This document shows, piece by piece, positions 17,381 through 25,345 of a stretch of 64,000 nt of DNA (position 1 is the stretch's first letter; every line of letters begins with the position of its first letter). The DNA comes from Gulosibacter molinativorax. GTDB lineage: Bacteria; Actinomycetota; Actinomycetes; Actinomycetales; Microbacteriaceae. Under the pieces are notes generated by a model, which did not search any database, was not told where the DNA came from, and was given only the letters and a program-made list of their open reading frames with translations. The stretch is from NCBI RefSeq assembly GCF_003010915.2, contig NZ_CP028426.1:1240001-1304000 (forward strand), read 5' to 3'. Both the position numbers and the translations under genes were made by a program.

Positions 17381-17815
17381 ATGAAGAAATCGCTGCTTGC
17401 CCCGTGCATCCTTGCGACGGCGCTGGTGCTCACCGGATGCGCTGCCAACGACGAGGGGACGCGGACGGTTCCGCTCTTCGACGCCGAGGTCGGCGAGTGC
17501 TTCACAACGGATGACGAGCAGACCACCGCGTTCGTCGCGCCGTGCGAGGTGGAGCACACCTACGAGGTCGCCGAGGCCCACTTGGTCGAGGGCGAGACCT
17601 ACCCCGGCGACGAGGCCATCCAGCAGCAGGCCGACCGGGTCTGCCCCGAGGCATTCTTGGCCTACACGGACGAGCCGGCCGCCGCATCCACCACGTGGAC
17701 CTCGATGGCCTTCGCCCCCGGCGAGGCGGGCTGGACCGAGAGCAATAACCACAGCATCCTCTGCGTTGTGACGCCGCTTAACGGCGAACAGGCAACGGGT
17801 TCCGCAAAGCAGTAG
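17381..17815 (+). CDS. Septum-formation-family lipoprotein
   Basis: A 144-residue secreted lipoprotein. The signal peptide MKKSLLAPCILATALVLTGC ends in a lipobox (LTGC), so Cys20 would be lipidated and the protein anchored outside the membrane. The mature part has FDAEVGECFTTDD, PCEVEHTYEV and HSILCVV, with three Cys set as in the 'septum formation' domain (PF13845) of actinobacteria. The exact role is not known; the name comes from one early family member. It is followed after 31 bases by the MetE-family gene. Confidence 0.75.
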   Translation: MKKSLLAPCILATALVLTGCAANDEGTRTVPLFDAEVGECFTTDDEQTTAFVAPCEVEHTYEVAEAHLVEGETYPGDEAIQQQADRVCPEAFLAYTDEPAAASTTWTSMAFAPGEAGWTESNNHSILCVVTPLNGEQATGSAKQ

Positions 17816-17846
17816 CGTTGGATCGTATATCACCTGAAGGGACAAC

Positions 17847-19073
17847 ATGACGCAGCCAAATCGCGATCGGATTCAGACCACGCACGTGGGATCGCTCCCC
17901 CGCACCGAGCGCCTGCTCCAGACCAATAAGCGCCACCAGGATGGCGAGATCGGCTGGGACGAGTTCACCGGCACCCTGCACGAGGAGGTCGTGGGCGTCG
18001 TGAAGCGCCAGGCCGACATCGGCATCGACATCCTGAACGACGGCGAGTACGGACACGTCATGACCCAGTCGGTCGACTACGGCGGGTGGTGGAACTACTC
18101 GTTCAGCCGCCTCTCGGGCCTCACCCCTGGTGACCAGGACCGCTGGGCCGCGGATGCTGCTGCCGAGCCCATCCTCTCGGAACCCGGCAAGGTGCGCCTC
18201 GCATCCTTCGCCCACCGACGCGACCGCGCCAAGTTCCGCGACGCGTATCTCAACCCCGAGAACGGCGTGCTCGCTGGCCGCAAGCCGACGGTGCAGCCTT
18301 CCGTGACCGGCGAGGTCAAGTACATCGGTCAGGATGCGGTGGCCGCCGACGTCGCTGGCCTACGTTCCGCACTCGACGAGCTTGGTGCATCCAACGAGGG
18401 CTTCGTCGCCGCACTCTCCCCCGGCTCGGCGGCTCGCCTGCCGAACGAGTTCTACGAGACTGACGAGGAGCTCGTCTGGGCTTGCGCGGATGCGCTTCGC
18501 GACGAGTACCGCGCGATCGTGGATGCGGGATTCACGGTGCAGATCGATGACCCGTCGATCGCGGAGTCGTGGGACCAGGTAGTTCCCGAGCCCGCGGTGG
18601 AGGACTACCTCGCGTTCACACAGGTGCGCATCGACGCGCTGAACCACGCGCTCGAAGGCCTGCCCGAGGACAAGGTGCGCTTCCACCTCTGCTGGGGTTC
18701 GTGGCACGGCCCGCACACCACCGACATCGAGTTCAAGTACCTCGTCGAGCAGATGCTCGAGGTGCGTGCTGGCTCGTACTCGTTCGAGGCTGCCAACGTC
18801 CGCCACGCGCACGAGTGGAAGGTGTGGCAGGACGTCAAGCTGCCCGCGGGCAAGCTAATCGTGCCGGGTGTGGTCTCGCACTCGACGAACGTGGTCGAGC
18901 ATCCTGAGCTCGTCGCCGACCGCATCGAGCAGTTCGCGTCGGTCGTAGGTGCCGAGAACGTCATCGCGTCGACCGACTGCGGCCTCGGCGGCCGCGTCCA
19001 CCAGGACATCGCGTGGGCGAAGCTCGAGTCGCTGTCGGAGGGCGCGCGCATCGCATCCGAGCGACTCTTCTAG
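17847..19073 (+). CDS. Cobalamin-independent methionine synthase family protein (MetE C-domain-like)
   Basis: A 408-residue (beta/alpha)8 protein with TTHVGSLPR at the N-terminus, HLCWGSWHGPHT in the middle and STDCGLGGRVHQDIAWAKL at the end, i.e. the zinc-binding His/Cys residues of the MetE catalytic domain. It lacks the N-terminal half of full MetE (about 750 residues), so it belongs to the single-domain class, which includes core methionine synthases and epoxyalkane:coenzyme M transferases. AGGG precedes the ATG. The methyl or alkyl donor cannot be told. The gene carries eight GGATGC/GCATCC words. Confidence 0.85.
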   Translation: MTQPNRDRIQTTHVGSLPRTERLLQTNKRHQDGEIGWDEFTGTLHEEVVGVVKRQADIGIDILNDGEYGHVMTQSVDYGGWWNYSFSRLSGLTPGDQDRWAADAAAEPILSEPGKVRLASFAHRRDRAKFRDAYLNPENGVLAGRKPTVQPSVTGEVKYIGQDAVAADVAGLRSALDELGASNEGFVAALSPGSAARLPNEFYETDEELVWACADALRDEYRAIVDAGFTVQIDDPSIAESWDQVVPEPAVEDYLAFTQVRIDALNHALEGLPEDKVRFHLCWGSWHGPHTTDIEFKYLVEQMLEVRAGSYSFEAANVRHAHEWKVWQDVKLPAGKLIVPGVVSHSTNVVEHPELVADRIEQFASVVGAENVIASTDCGLGGRVHQDIAWAKLESLSEGARIASERLF

Positions 19074-19150
19074 GCTGCTGCTGTTGTTGTTGCTGGCCCT
19101 GCGCACCCGTGGTGCGTGGGGCCAGCGTCGATTGTAGGCCCGCTTCTTGT

Positions 19151-19224
19151 CCGAGCCCGCGCATCCTGGCCGAGCCCGCGCATCCTGGCTGAGCCTGCGC
19201 ATCCTGGCCGAGCCCGCGCATCCT
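19151..19224. repeat. 19-bp tandem repeat, about four units
   Basis: Unit CCGAGCCCGCGCATCCTGG at 19151, 19170, 19189 (two changes) and 19208 (truncated). It lies in the gap between the MetE-family gene and aroQ and includes the GCATCC word common in this genome. Confidence 0.9.
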
Positions 19225-19229
19225 TTTCT

Positions 19230-19327
19230 CCGCCCGCCCGAAGAAAATTGTGCACGTATGAGCGCGACACGCTCCGACACGCCGTCGACTCTGCACGTGC
19301 GTGCACAATTTTCCTAGCGGGCGGGGG
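19230..19327. repeat. Long imperfect inverted repeat with AAAATTGTGCAC core
   Basis: The left arm CCGCCCGCCCGAAGAAAATT continues as GTGCACG; the right arm is its near reverse complement (CGTGCACAATTTTCCTAGCGGGCGGG). The arms are about 26 bases around a 45-base loop. It may be a terminator for the MetE-family gene, a small mobile-element remnant (MITE-like) or a structured RNA. The stretch 19074-19378 holds no gene that I can support. Confidence 0.75.
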
Positions 19328-19378
19328 ATTGAACCGCCGAGCATCCACCGAAAGGTTCGGGAGTTCTGAATTGCACCC

Positions 19379-19831
19379 CTACGCCGAGTGCGTGGGCCGA
19401 AGGTGGCCCTCCAGCCACTCGAGGGCGAGCTCGTAGCCGAGCGTGCCCGCGCCCGCGATCACGACGTTCGCGATCGGCGATACGTACGAGTGGTGGCGGA
19501 ACGGCTCGCGCGCGTGCACGTTCGAAATGTGCACCTCGACCGTCGGCCGCTCCGCATATTCAAGCGCGTCGTGGATCGCCACGGAAGTGTGCGTGTACGC
19601 GGCAGGATTGATCACGATGCCGGCCGCCTCGGTGCGGGCCCGCTGAATCATCTCGACGATCTCGCCCTCGTGATTCGATTGGAAGAACTCGATCCGCAGA
19701 CCCAGCGCATCCGCTCGCCGCCGCACCCGCGCCTCGACGTCGGCGAGCGTTTCGCGGCCATAGACCTCGGGCTTACGCGTGCCGAGCGTGTTGAGGTTGG
19801 GGCCGTTGAGCACAAAGATCTTCGGATGCAT
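19379..19831 (-). CDS. aroQ: Type II 3-dehydroquinate dehydratase
   Basis: A 150-residue shikimate-pathway enzyme that converts 3-dehydroquinate to 3-dehydroshikimate. It has the full set of family motifs: [20 protein letters not shown] at the N-terminus, the lid with Arg, [59 protein letters not shown] and the end [14 protein letters not shown]. The catalytic Tyr (in VYG) and His (HISN) are present. It is a single gene with no other aro gene in the window. Confidence 0.97.
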   Translation of the reverse strand: MHPKIFVLNGPNLNTLGTRKPEVYGRETLADVEARVRRRADALGLRIEFFQSNHEGEIVEMIQRARTEAAGIVINPAAYTHTSVAIHDALEYAERPTVEVHISNVHAREPFRHHSYVSPIANVVIAGAGTLGYELALEWLEGHLRPTHSA

Positions 19832-19869
19832 GGTTCGATGCTAACCGCCGAGCCGCCCGTTGCTCGGCA

Positions 19870-19908
19870 AAAAGCCCGGCCTCGCCGTGAAAGCGGGGCC
19901 GGGCTTTT
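19870..19908 (-). terminator. Intrinsic terminator after the repeat-rich membrane protein
   Basis: AAAAGCCCGGCC and GGCCGGGCTTTT form a 12-bp stem around a short loop with T-runs on both strands. It would stop transcription of the gene ending at 19958 before aroQ. Confidence 0.85.
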
Positions 19909-19923
19909 GCTGGATGCGCGGGG

Positions 19924-19974
19924 CTAGCTCCCGAGTGTGGCTAGCTCCCGAGCGCTGCTAGCTACCGAGTGCTG
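19924..19974. repeat. 17-bp tandem triplication across a stop codon
   Basis: Units CTAGCTCCCGAGTGTGG, CTAGCTCCCGAGCGCTG and CTAGCTACCGAGTGCTG. The third unit holds the stop codon of the minus-strand gene, so the gene's end has been tandemly copied downstream. Confidence 0.85.
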
Positions 19975-22747
19975 CCGTCGCGAGATCCTGGATGTTCGTG
20001 ACCTTGTCCGCGAACAGCGTTCCGAGGGAAGTGCCGGTCGTCGCCATCGAGTAGGCGCTCGGCTCAACCTTCTGCCACTCGGTAATGAGGTTGGTGTCCG
20101 CCTTGACCTCGGCGTCCGACACGGCTTGGCCGAGCCCGTCGAGTTCTGGGTACAGCGTCTCACCAACCGCGACCGTCGGCTCGGTCGAGCGGAGGTGGTC
20201 GACGATGGCCTGGTAGGCGTCGGCCGCCGCCTGGTAGTCGGTGGCGCCCACCGCACAGGCGTCGGCGAACTCGGACATGAAGCACTGATCCTTGTACAGG
20301 TTTGCGAGGCCCTCGTAGTACCCGACGTACGTGGTCTCCATCGCCGCCGCGAACTGCTCGCGCGTGTCGTCGTCGTAGAGGTTTGCACAGCCCTCGGGAG
20401 TGTCGCACTGGTAGTACACCGCGCCGTCCGAGGTGTCGATTCGGCCGCCCTCTTCGACGACGTATGCGTCTTCCATCACGCCCGTGACGTTGCTCTCGAA
20501 GGTGTCGTAGAGGTCCGCGTACGCCCCGTAATTGCCACAGAACTCGGACATCTGGGTGAGGTCCGTTTCGCTGCCGGCGAGGAATTCATCCGCCGAGGTG
20601 CGCTGGTCGGCAACCGTCTGCGCATCCTGCTGGGCCTGCTTGTAGGCCTCGGAGGCTTCTGCCGCGTCTTCCTGCGGAAGCGTCGGCACCGTCGTGTCGG
20701 CGAGTTGCTGACGCTGGTCGAGCGCAGGCTGGACGTCGGCGCACGCCGTGTCGAGCGCTTCACGATCGTCTGCGGCGAGGTCATACCAGGTGCGGTTTGC
20801 CGCGCTGATCGGGTCAGTGAGGTTCACGGCCGAGACTGCGGCGAGGTTGTCGGCGTTCCAGGTCGTGTTGTATTCCTCGAGCTGGTTGTTGAAGGTCGCG
20901 GCGAGGTTGTCACCACGATCAACGTTACGAGTGTGGATGATCAGCGGGATCGCGATCGCGGCAATGATGAGCACCGCGACGACCACGATTGCGGTAATGA
21001 GGTAGCTCTTCTTCTTGTACCAGGGCTTGCGCTTGTCATCCGACACATTGGCCGGTACGAAGCCACCGTTGCCGCTTCCGTCGCCCGGACCACCGGGTCC
21101 GCCCGGTCCGCCGGGACCTGGTTGCGCGTTCTGGAAGGGAACGTTCTGGTCGCCAGGGAATGCGGCCGGGGGTGCGCCGAATGCCTGGGTCGGAGCTTCG
21201 TTCTGCCCCTGCTGCCCGAAGGACTGGGGCTGCGCATCCTGGCCGAAGCCCTGCTGACCCGGCTGCTGGTTGAAGTTCTGCTCCTGGCCAAAGTTCTGCT
21301 GTTGGGTCGCGCCCTGATCCTGGCCGAAGTTCTGGCTTTGATCGAAATTCTGGCCCTGATCAAAGCCCTGGGCCTGGCCGAAGCTCTGGGTCTGGGCCGC
21401 GTCCTGGCCCTGGCCCCACTGATTCTCCGCGGGCGCGTTGTCGCCGCCCTGCTTCCAGGGCTGATTCGCAGCGGCCCATGCTCCCGCGCCAGCGGCTCCA
21501 GCGGCACCCGCGGCTGCAGCTGCGGTCCCCCAACCGGATGCGCCTTGACCGTCCTGGCTCTCGTCCGCGGGCTGAGCCTGGTCACCAAACTCGTTAGCGT
21601 TGAACGCTTCGGTCGGCTGGTTGTCAGTTCCGGAGGTGTCCGCGTTTGCGGAGCCGGATGCATCTGCCGGCCAAGCGCCAAAGGCCTCGGTGGGCTGGTT
21701 GTCATGTGCCGACACTGCGTCCGACGAAGCCTGCTGCGCGTCCGGCTCGTCGAATGCTGTGCTCTGCTGCTGATCGGCCGCTTCGTTGGCACCCGATTCG
21801 TCGGCTCCGCCGTCCGCAGCGACCGGCGTGGTCAGCATCTGGGTCGGAGGACCATATGAGCCCCAGTCGTCGGCACCCTGGTCGGCGCTACCGGTCGCCG
21901 CGAGTTCCGACTCCGAGTCTTCCGAGCCAGTGCCTTCAGTGTTTGCATCGCCCGGCTGGGGTTCGGGAGCGGCGGATGCGAATGCGGTCTGCTCTTCCCG
22001 TGCCTGCAATGCGCCGCCGTCGTGCGAGGCTGCAGGCTCGCCCTGTGCAGCTGCAGCGGTTGCGTCTTCGGATTCCTGCGACGCATTGAAGTTCGAGTAG
22101 CCGCCCGACCACGACGATTCGTTTTGCTGGGCGCTGTCGTCTCGGGGAGCCCCAAAGTTGGACTGCTGGCCCTGCCACTGGTTCTCGGCCGGGGCCTGCC
22201 AACCCGACTGCGCCTGCGCGTCTTGGCCGTGCGTACCCTGGGCCGGCTGCTCGCCAAAGTTGGGCTGCTCGCCAAAGTTCGGCTGCTGACCCTGCCACTG
22301 GCTCTCGGCGGGGGCCTGCCAGCCGGACTGGCCAGGAGCATCCTGGGTCGGCTGCTCGCCGAAGTTGGGCTGCTGGCCCTGCCACTGGTTCTCGGCCGGG
22401 GCCTGCCAACCTGACTGGCCTATTGCATCCTGCCCAGCCGGCTCACCAAAGTTCGGCTGCTCACCCTGCCATTGATTCCCGGCGGGAGCCTGCCAACCTG
22501 ACTGGACAGGCGCATCCTGACCTGACTGCTCACCAAAGTTGGGCTGCTCACCCTGCCACTGGTTCTCAGCTGGTGGCTGCCAGGCCGCGTGGCTCTGGTC
22601 GGCTGGGGCGTCGTTGCCTAGCTGCTCGTTCTGCGACCCGGAATCAGACTGATCCTGCTCGCGCTGCCAGCCATCGGTTGTCCACGTTGGAGTCGACTCG
22701 TCGCCGTTCTTCTCACGATCCTGGTCATTCCCTTGATTCCAAGTCAT
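19958..22747 (-). CDS. Repeat-rich one-pass membrane protein, unknown function
   Basis: A 929-residue protein. Residues 1 to about 585 are a low-complexity cytoplasmic region rich in Gln, Asn, Gly, Ala and Asp, with at least six copies of GWQAPAENQWQGEQPNFGEQ and later Phe/Gln/Gly units such as NFGQDQ and FDQGQN, ending in a Pro/Gly stretch. A basic KKKSYL then leads one membrane helix (about 590-612), and the C-terminal 320 residues with several Cys should lie outside. The start is the ATG at 22747 (MTWNQGNDQDREKNGD). I do not recognise the family. The N-terminus looks disordered and could mediate multivalent contacts; this is inference. Confidence 0.75.
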   Translation of the reverse strand: MTWNQGNDQDREKNGDESTPTWTTDGWQREQDQSDSGSQNEQLGNDAPADQSHAAWQPPAENQWQGEQPNFGEQSGQDAPVQSGWQAPAGNQWQGEQPNFGEPAGQDAIGQSGWQAPAENQWQGQQPNFGEQPTQDAPGQSGWQAPAESQWQGQQPNFGEQPNFGEQPAQGTHGQDAQAQSGWQAPAENQWQGQQSNFGAPRDDSAQQNESSWSGGYSNFNASQESEDATAAAAQGEPAASHDGGALQAREEQTAFASAAPEPQPGDANTEGTGSEDSESELAATGSADQGADDWGSYGPPTQMLTTPVAADGGADESGANEAADQQQSTAFDEPDAQQASSDAVSAHDNQPTEAFGAWPADASGSANADTSGTDNQPTEAFNANEFGDQAQPADESQDGQGASGWGTAAAAAGAAGAAGAGAWAAANQPWKQGGDNAPAENQWGQGQDAAQTQSFGQAQGFDQGQNFDQSQNFGQDQGATQQQNFGQEQNFNQQPGQQGFGQDAQPQSFGQQGQNEAPTQAFGAPPAAFPGDQNVPFQNAQPGPGGPGGPGGPGDGSGNGGFVPANVSDDKRKPWYKKKSYLITAIVVVAVLIIAAIAIPLIIHTRNVDRGDNLAATFNNQLEEYNTTWNADNLAAVSAVNLTDPISAANRTWYDLAADDREALDTACADVQPALDQRQQLADTTVPTLPQEDAAEASEAYKQAQQDAQTVADQRTSADEFLAGSETDLTQMSEFCGNYGAYADLYDTFESNVTGVMEDAYVVEEGGRIDTSDGAVYYQCDTPEGCANLYDDDTREQFAAAMETTYVGYYEGLANLYKDQCFMSEFADACAVGATDYQAAADAYQAIVDHLRSTEPTVAVGETLYPELDGLGQAVSDAEVKADTNLITEWQKVEPSAYSMATTGTSLGTLFADKVTNIQDLATAALGS
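22140..22570 (-). repeat. 60-bp coding repeats for the Trp/Gln/Asn-rich units
   Basis: Six or so copies of a roughly 60-bp unit encoding QAPAENQWQGQQPNFGEQ, with variable spacers. Copies are similar at the DNA level, so unit number may vary between strains. Confidence 0.8.
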
Positions 22748-22916
22748 GAGGTAAAGAATACGGCGACAAGGATGAGGAAACCCCCGCACCATGCGGAATC
22801 CCTCTCAGGTCGTAGTCGATTCAGGCAAGACAAGACGTGGAATCTGGAATATAGTAGTGAGTCTCAGGGTTACACCTGTTACAACTCAATAGCGCTGAGA
22901 GGTTTCAGCAGCAAAC

Positions 22917-23287
22917 GGGAGTGATCGGTTTCGACATGGCTCGTGAAACTGCGTGAAGCGGGTCGAGGACGCGGGGTTATCTCGTAAACGCCCCTCGCAA
23001 ACGATAAGTGCCAATAACAAGCGCACTGACTTCGCCCTCGCTGCCTAAGTAGCGAGCCCGAGTCCGTTAGCCCAGAATCGTGTTCGGTCTGGTTCCTAAC
23101 GTCATTTAGAACACTTGCTGTGTAGCTGCGTTGCAGGGCTGCACGGGACTTTTACTGTGACTGGGTTTGTGTCGGCCAAGGTGTTTGCCCCCATGGCCGG
23201 AACCAAGTAACACGCTCGGCAAACTGCACCCGGAGAATCCGCAGAATCTCAGTCGTGGACGGGGGTTCAATTCCCCCCACTTCCACT
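22917..23287 (+). ncRNA. ssrA: tmRNA
   Basis: Rescues stalled ribosomes and tags the nascent chain for proteolysis. The 5' end GGGAGTG pairs with CACTTCC at 23278-23284 to form the acceptor stem, and the conserved ATCGGTTTCGACA follows the 5' end. The tag frame at 23010-23048 reads ANNKRTDFALAA then TAA, a typical actinobacterial tag ending in ALAA. The T-arm GGGGGTTCAATTCCCCCC is at the 3' end. CCA is not encoded. The partner smpB lies 1.5 kb downstream on the other strand. Confidence 0.96.
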
Positions 23288-23288
23288 C

Positions 23289-23350
23289 AAGACCCCGTCG
23301 GGGCGCGCGTTTGGTACTAGTAGGCCAACGTCGCGAACCGACGGGGTCTT
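23289..23350 (+). terminator. ssrA terminator
   Basis: AAGACCCCGTCGG and CCGACGGGGTCTT form a perfect 13-bp stem around a 36-base loop, followed by CTCGTTTTC. Confidence 0.8.
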
Positions 23351-23388
23351 CTCGTTTTCATGCGGAAGTAATAACGAAAGGCGCTACT

Positions 23389-23416
23389 ATTATTAGTTAG
23401 AGTATTACCTAATAAT
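23389..23416 (+). promoter_or_regulatory. AT-rich palindrome over the Fic start, candidate operator
   Basis: ATTATTAG and CTAATAAT form an 8-bp inverted repeat with a 12-base spacer, in a strikingly AT-rich patch that ends at the TTG start of the Fic gene. It is a likely autoregulatory or promoter element. Confidence 0.55.
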
Positions 23417-24666
23417 TGACTTCGCCCCGGTTCGACGCTGTCGTGCGATTGGATGCGATCACGGAGGCAGGTGAGGTGCGGATGCAGTGGCCCCGGACAT
23501 CCAGTGTCACGGAGATTTGGCGACCAGACCCAGGCAAGTGGGCGGACCAATCCCGCGTCCCGCACTTTGGCGAGCCCTACTCCGCCTCGATTCCGCCACG
23601 CATTGCCGAGCTCGACGTCGCACTGCCCGGCCGCATCGCGGCAGACCTTGAGACAGCCACCATTCGGTTGCGCGATTTCGACGTCGAGTTCGGCGCCTCG
23701 CTCTCCCCCATCGCCGCGCTGCTGATTCGCTCCGAGTCGCTCTCGAGCTCGCAGATTGAGAACGTCAATGCCCGAGCACGGCAGATCGTCGCCGCAGAAA
23801 TCGGCGAGTCTGACAGCCGAAACGCGAAGCTCATCGCGGCGAGCAGTCGCGCGATGATCGACGCGATCGGCAACCCCGGCGAGATTAATGCTGACCTGGC
23901 GAAGCGCATCCAGGCGAGCCTTCTCGCATCCTCCCCTGAGCTGCGGCCGGGCGAGTATCGGACAGAGCCGATCTGGATCGGCACGAGCAGCGTTTCGCCG
24001 CACGGCGCGGAGTACGTCGCGCCACCTGTCGGCGAGCTTCCGGGGCTGCTTGCCGATTGGTCGCGATTTGCGTCCCGTACCGACGTGCCGATCCTCGCGC
24101 ACACCGTCCTCGCTCATGCCCAGTTCGAGGCGATCCACCCGTTTCGCGACGGGAATGGCCGCACCGGGCGCGCGCTCATGCAGGCGATGCTGCGCAAACG
24201 TGGCGCCACTCGACACGTGGCGGTACCGATCTCATCGGGACTGCTCACGGAAACCGACCGATACTTCGCCGCGCTCCAGGCGTTCGAGGCGGGCGATCCC
24301 GTACCGCTCCTCGAGGCAAGCGTCGCCGCGACGCACAGCGCGATCGACAACGCGCGTGAACTTGTGGGAGCGATCGAACAGTTGCGTGAGCGACAGCGGG
24401 CCGCGATCGTTGCGCGCCGCGACTCCAAGGTATGGGAGGTGCTCGAATACACGATTCGGCAGCCGGTCTTCACGCCCAGCATGGTCGCGGATGCGTTGGG
24501 CATCACCACGACGAACGTCCAGCGCAATCTCGACGTGCTCGTCGACGCAGAGGTACTCATTGCTACCGCGAGCGTGCACAGGGCGCGCGGTCGGATCTAC
24601 CGGTCCCAGGCGATTCTCGACGAGCTCGATCGGTTCGCCGAGCGCGCGACGCGGCGCACGGCGTAG
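23416..24666 (+). CDS. Fic-family protein with winged-helix C-terminus
   Basis: A 416-residue (TTG start) or about 394-residue (ATG at 23482) protein. The Fic core HPFRDGNGRTGR is complete, so it should be an active AMP- or nucleotidyl-transferase. An N-terminal SSQIEN fits the inhibitory motif [S/T]xxxE[G/N] of class II Fic proteins, which holds the enzyme silent. The last 80 residues (VFTPSMVADALGITTTNVQRNLDVLVDAEVL) look like a winged-helix DNA-binding domain, so it may bind its own promoter palindrome. It sits between ssrA and smpB, which are usually near neighbours. The target protein is unknown. Confidence 0.88.
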   Translation: MTSPRFDAVVRLDAITEAGEVRMQWPRTSSVTEIWRPDPGKWADQSRVPHFGEPYSASIPPRIAELDVALPGRIAADLETATIRLRDFDVEFGASLSPIAALLIRSESLSSSQIENVNARARQIVAAEIGESDSRNAKLIAASSRAMIDAIGNPGEINADLAKRIQASLLASSPELRPGEYRTEPIWIGTSSVSPHGAEYVAPPVGELPGLLADWSRFASRTDVPILAHTVLAHAQFEAIHPFRDGNGRTGRALMQAMLRKRGATRHVAVPISSGLLTETDRYFAALQAFEAGDPVPLLEASVAATHSAIDNARELVGAIEQLRERQRAAIVARRDSKVWEVLEYTIRQPVFTPSMVADALGITTTNVQRNLDVLVDAEVLIATASVHRARGRIYRSQAILDELDRFAERATRRTA

Positions 24667-24681
24667 TGTTCCTGCTGCGCT

Positions 24682-24771
24682 CGTTTCGATACGCCGCTTC
24701 GCGGCTACTCAACGAGCGGGGTAGTTCGCTTCGCGGCTACTCAACGAGCGACCCGAGCTACTCAACGAGCG
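24682..24771. repeat. Dispersed repeat array, three copies
   Basis: TTTCGATACGCCGCTTCGCG then GCTACTCAACGAGC; TTCGCTTCGCG then GCTACTCAACGAGC; and GAGCTACTCAACGAGC. It fills the gap between the convergent Fic and smpB genes. CGCTTCGCG is itself a small palindrome, so each copy may fold. Confidence 0.85.
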
Positions 24772-24781
24772 CCGGGATGCG

Positions 24782-25258
24782 CTACTCCCCGACGTACTTG
24801 CGGGCCGCGATCGCGCGGTCTGCTTCGCGCTTGTCCTGCCGCTCGCGCAGCGCCTGACGCTTGTCGTACTCGCGCTTACCCTTCGCGACGCCGATCTCGA
24901 GCTTCGCGCGACCGTCCGAAAAGTACAGCTGCAGCGGCACGATCGTGTAGCCGCCCTCGCGAGTCTTCGCCGCGATCTTGCGGATCTGTTCCTTGTGTAG
25001 CAAGAGCTTGCGCTTGCGTCGCGGCGTGTGGTTATTCCAGGTGCCCTGGAAGTACTCGGGAATGTAGACGTTATCGATCCACATCTCGCCTCGGTCGACG
25101 TAGGCATACCCGTCGATGAGCGACGCGCGCCCCTCGCGAAGTGCCTTCACCTCGGTGCCGTGGAGGACCATCCCCGCCTCGTAGGTGTCCTCGATCGTGT
25201 AGTCGTGATACGCCTTCTTATTGCGCGCAACGACCTTCTGACCCTTCTCCTTGGGCAT
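24782..25258 (-). CDS. smpB: SsrA-binding protein SmpB
   Basis: A 158-residue tmRNA partner needed for trans-translation. It shows the family core: [35 protein letters not shown], the [21 protein letters not shown] segment, and the basic C-terminal tail [25 protein letters not shown] that enters the mRNA channel. I chose the second ATG (25258, MPKEKGQK) because GGAAGGAGG lies six bases before it. Actinobacteria usually have ftsX just upstream; here an IS630 element lies between them, so smpB may have lost the ftsEX promoter. Confidence 0.97.
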   Translation of the reverse strand: MPKEKGQKVVARNKKAYHDYTIEDTYEAGMVLHGTEVKALREGRASLIDGYAYVDRGEMWIDNVYIPEYFQGTWNNHTPRRKRKLLLHKEQIRKIAAKTREGGYTIVPLQLYFSDGRAKLEIGVAKGKREYDKRQALRERQDKREADRAIAARKYVGE

Positions 25259-25345
25259 GTGCATCCTCCTTCCGGCAACCGTGCCTCGCGATCCCTGCGA
25301 TAACCCGCAAACAGGACCAGCGTTCTAGCTTAGCGCGAGACGAGC

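Noticed and set aside
19151..19224. CRISPR array
   Set aside because: Units are directly adjacent with no spacers and only 19 bases long, and there are no cas genes. It is a tandem repeat.
19937..21859. 640-codon open frame on the plus strand
   Set aside because: Antisense to the repeat-rich membrane protein. The Leu-rich repeats are a shadow of the Gln-rich ones.
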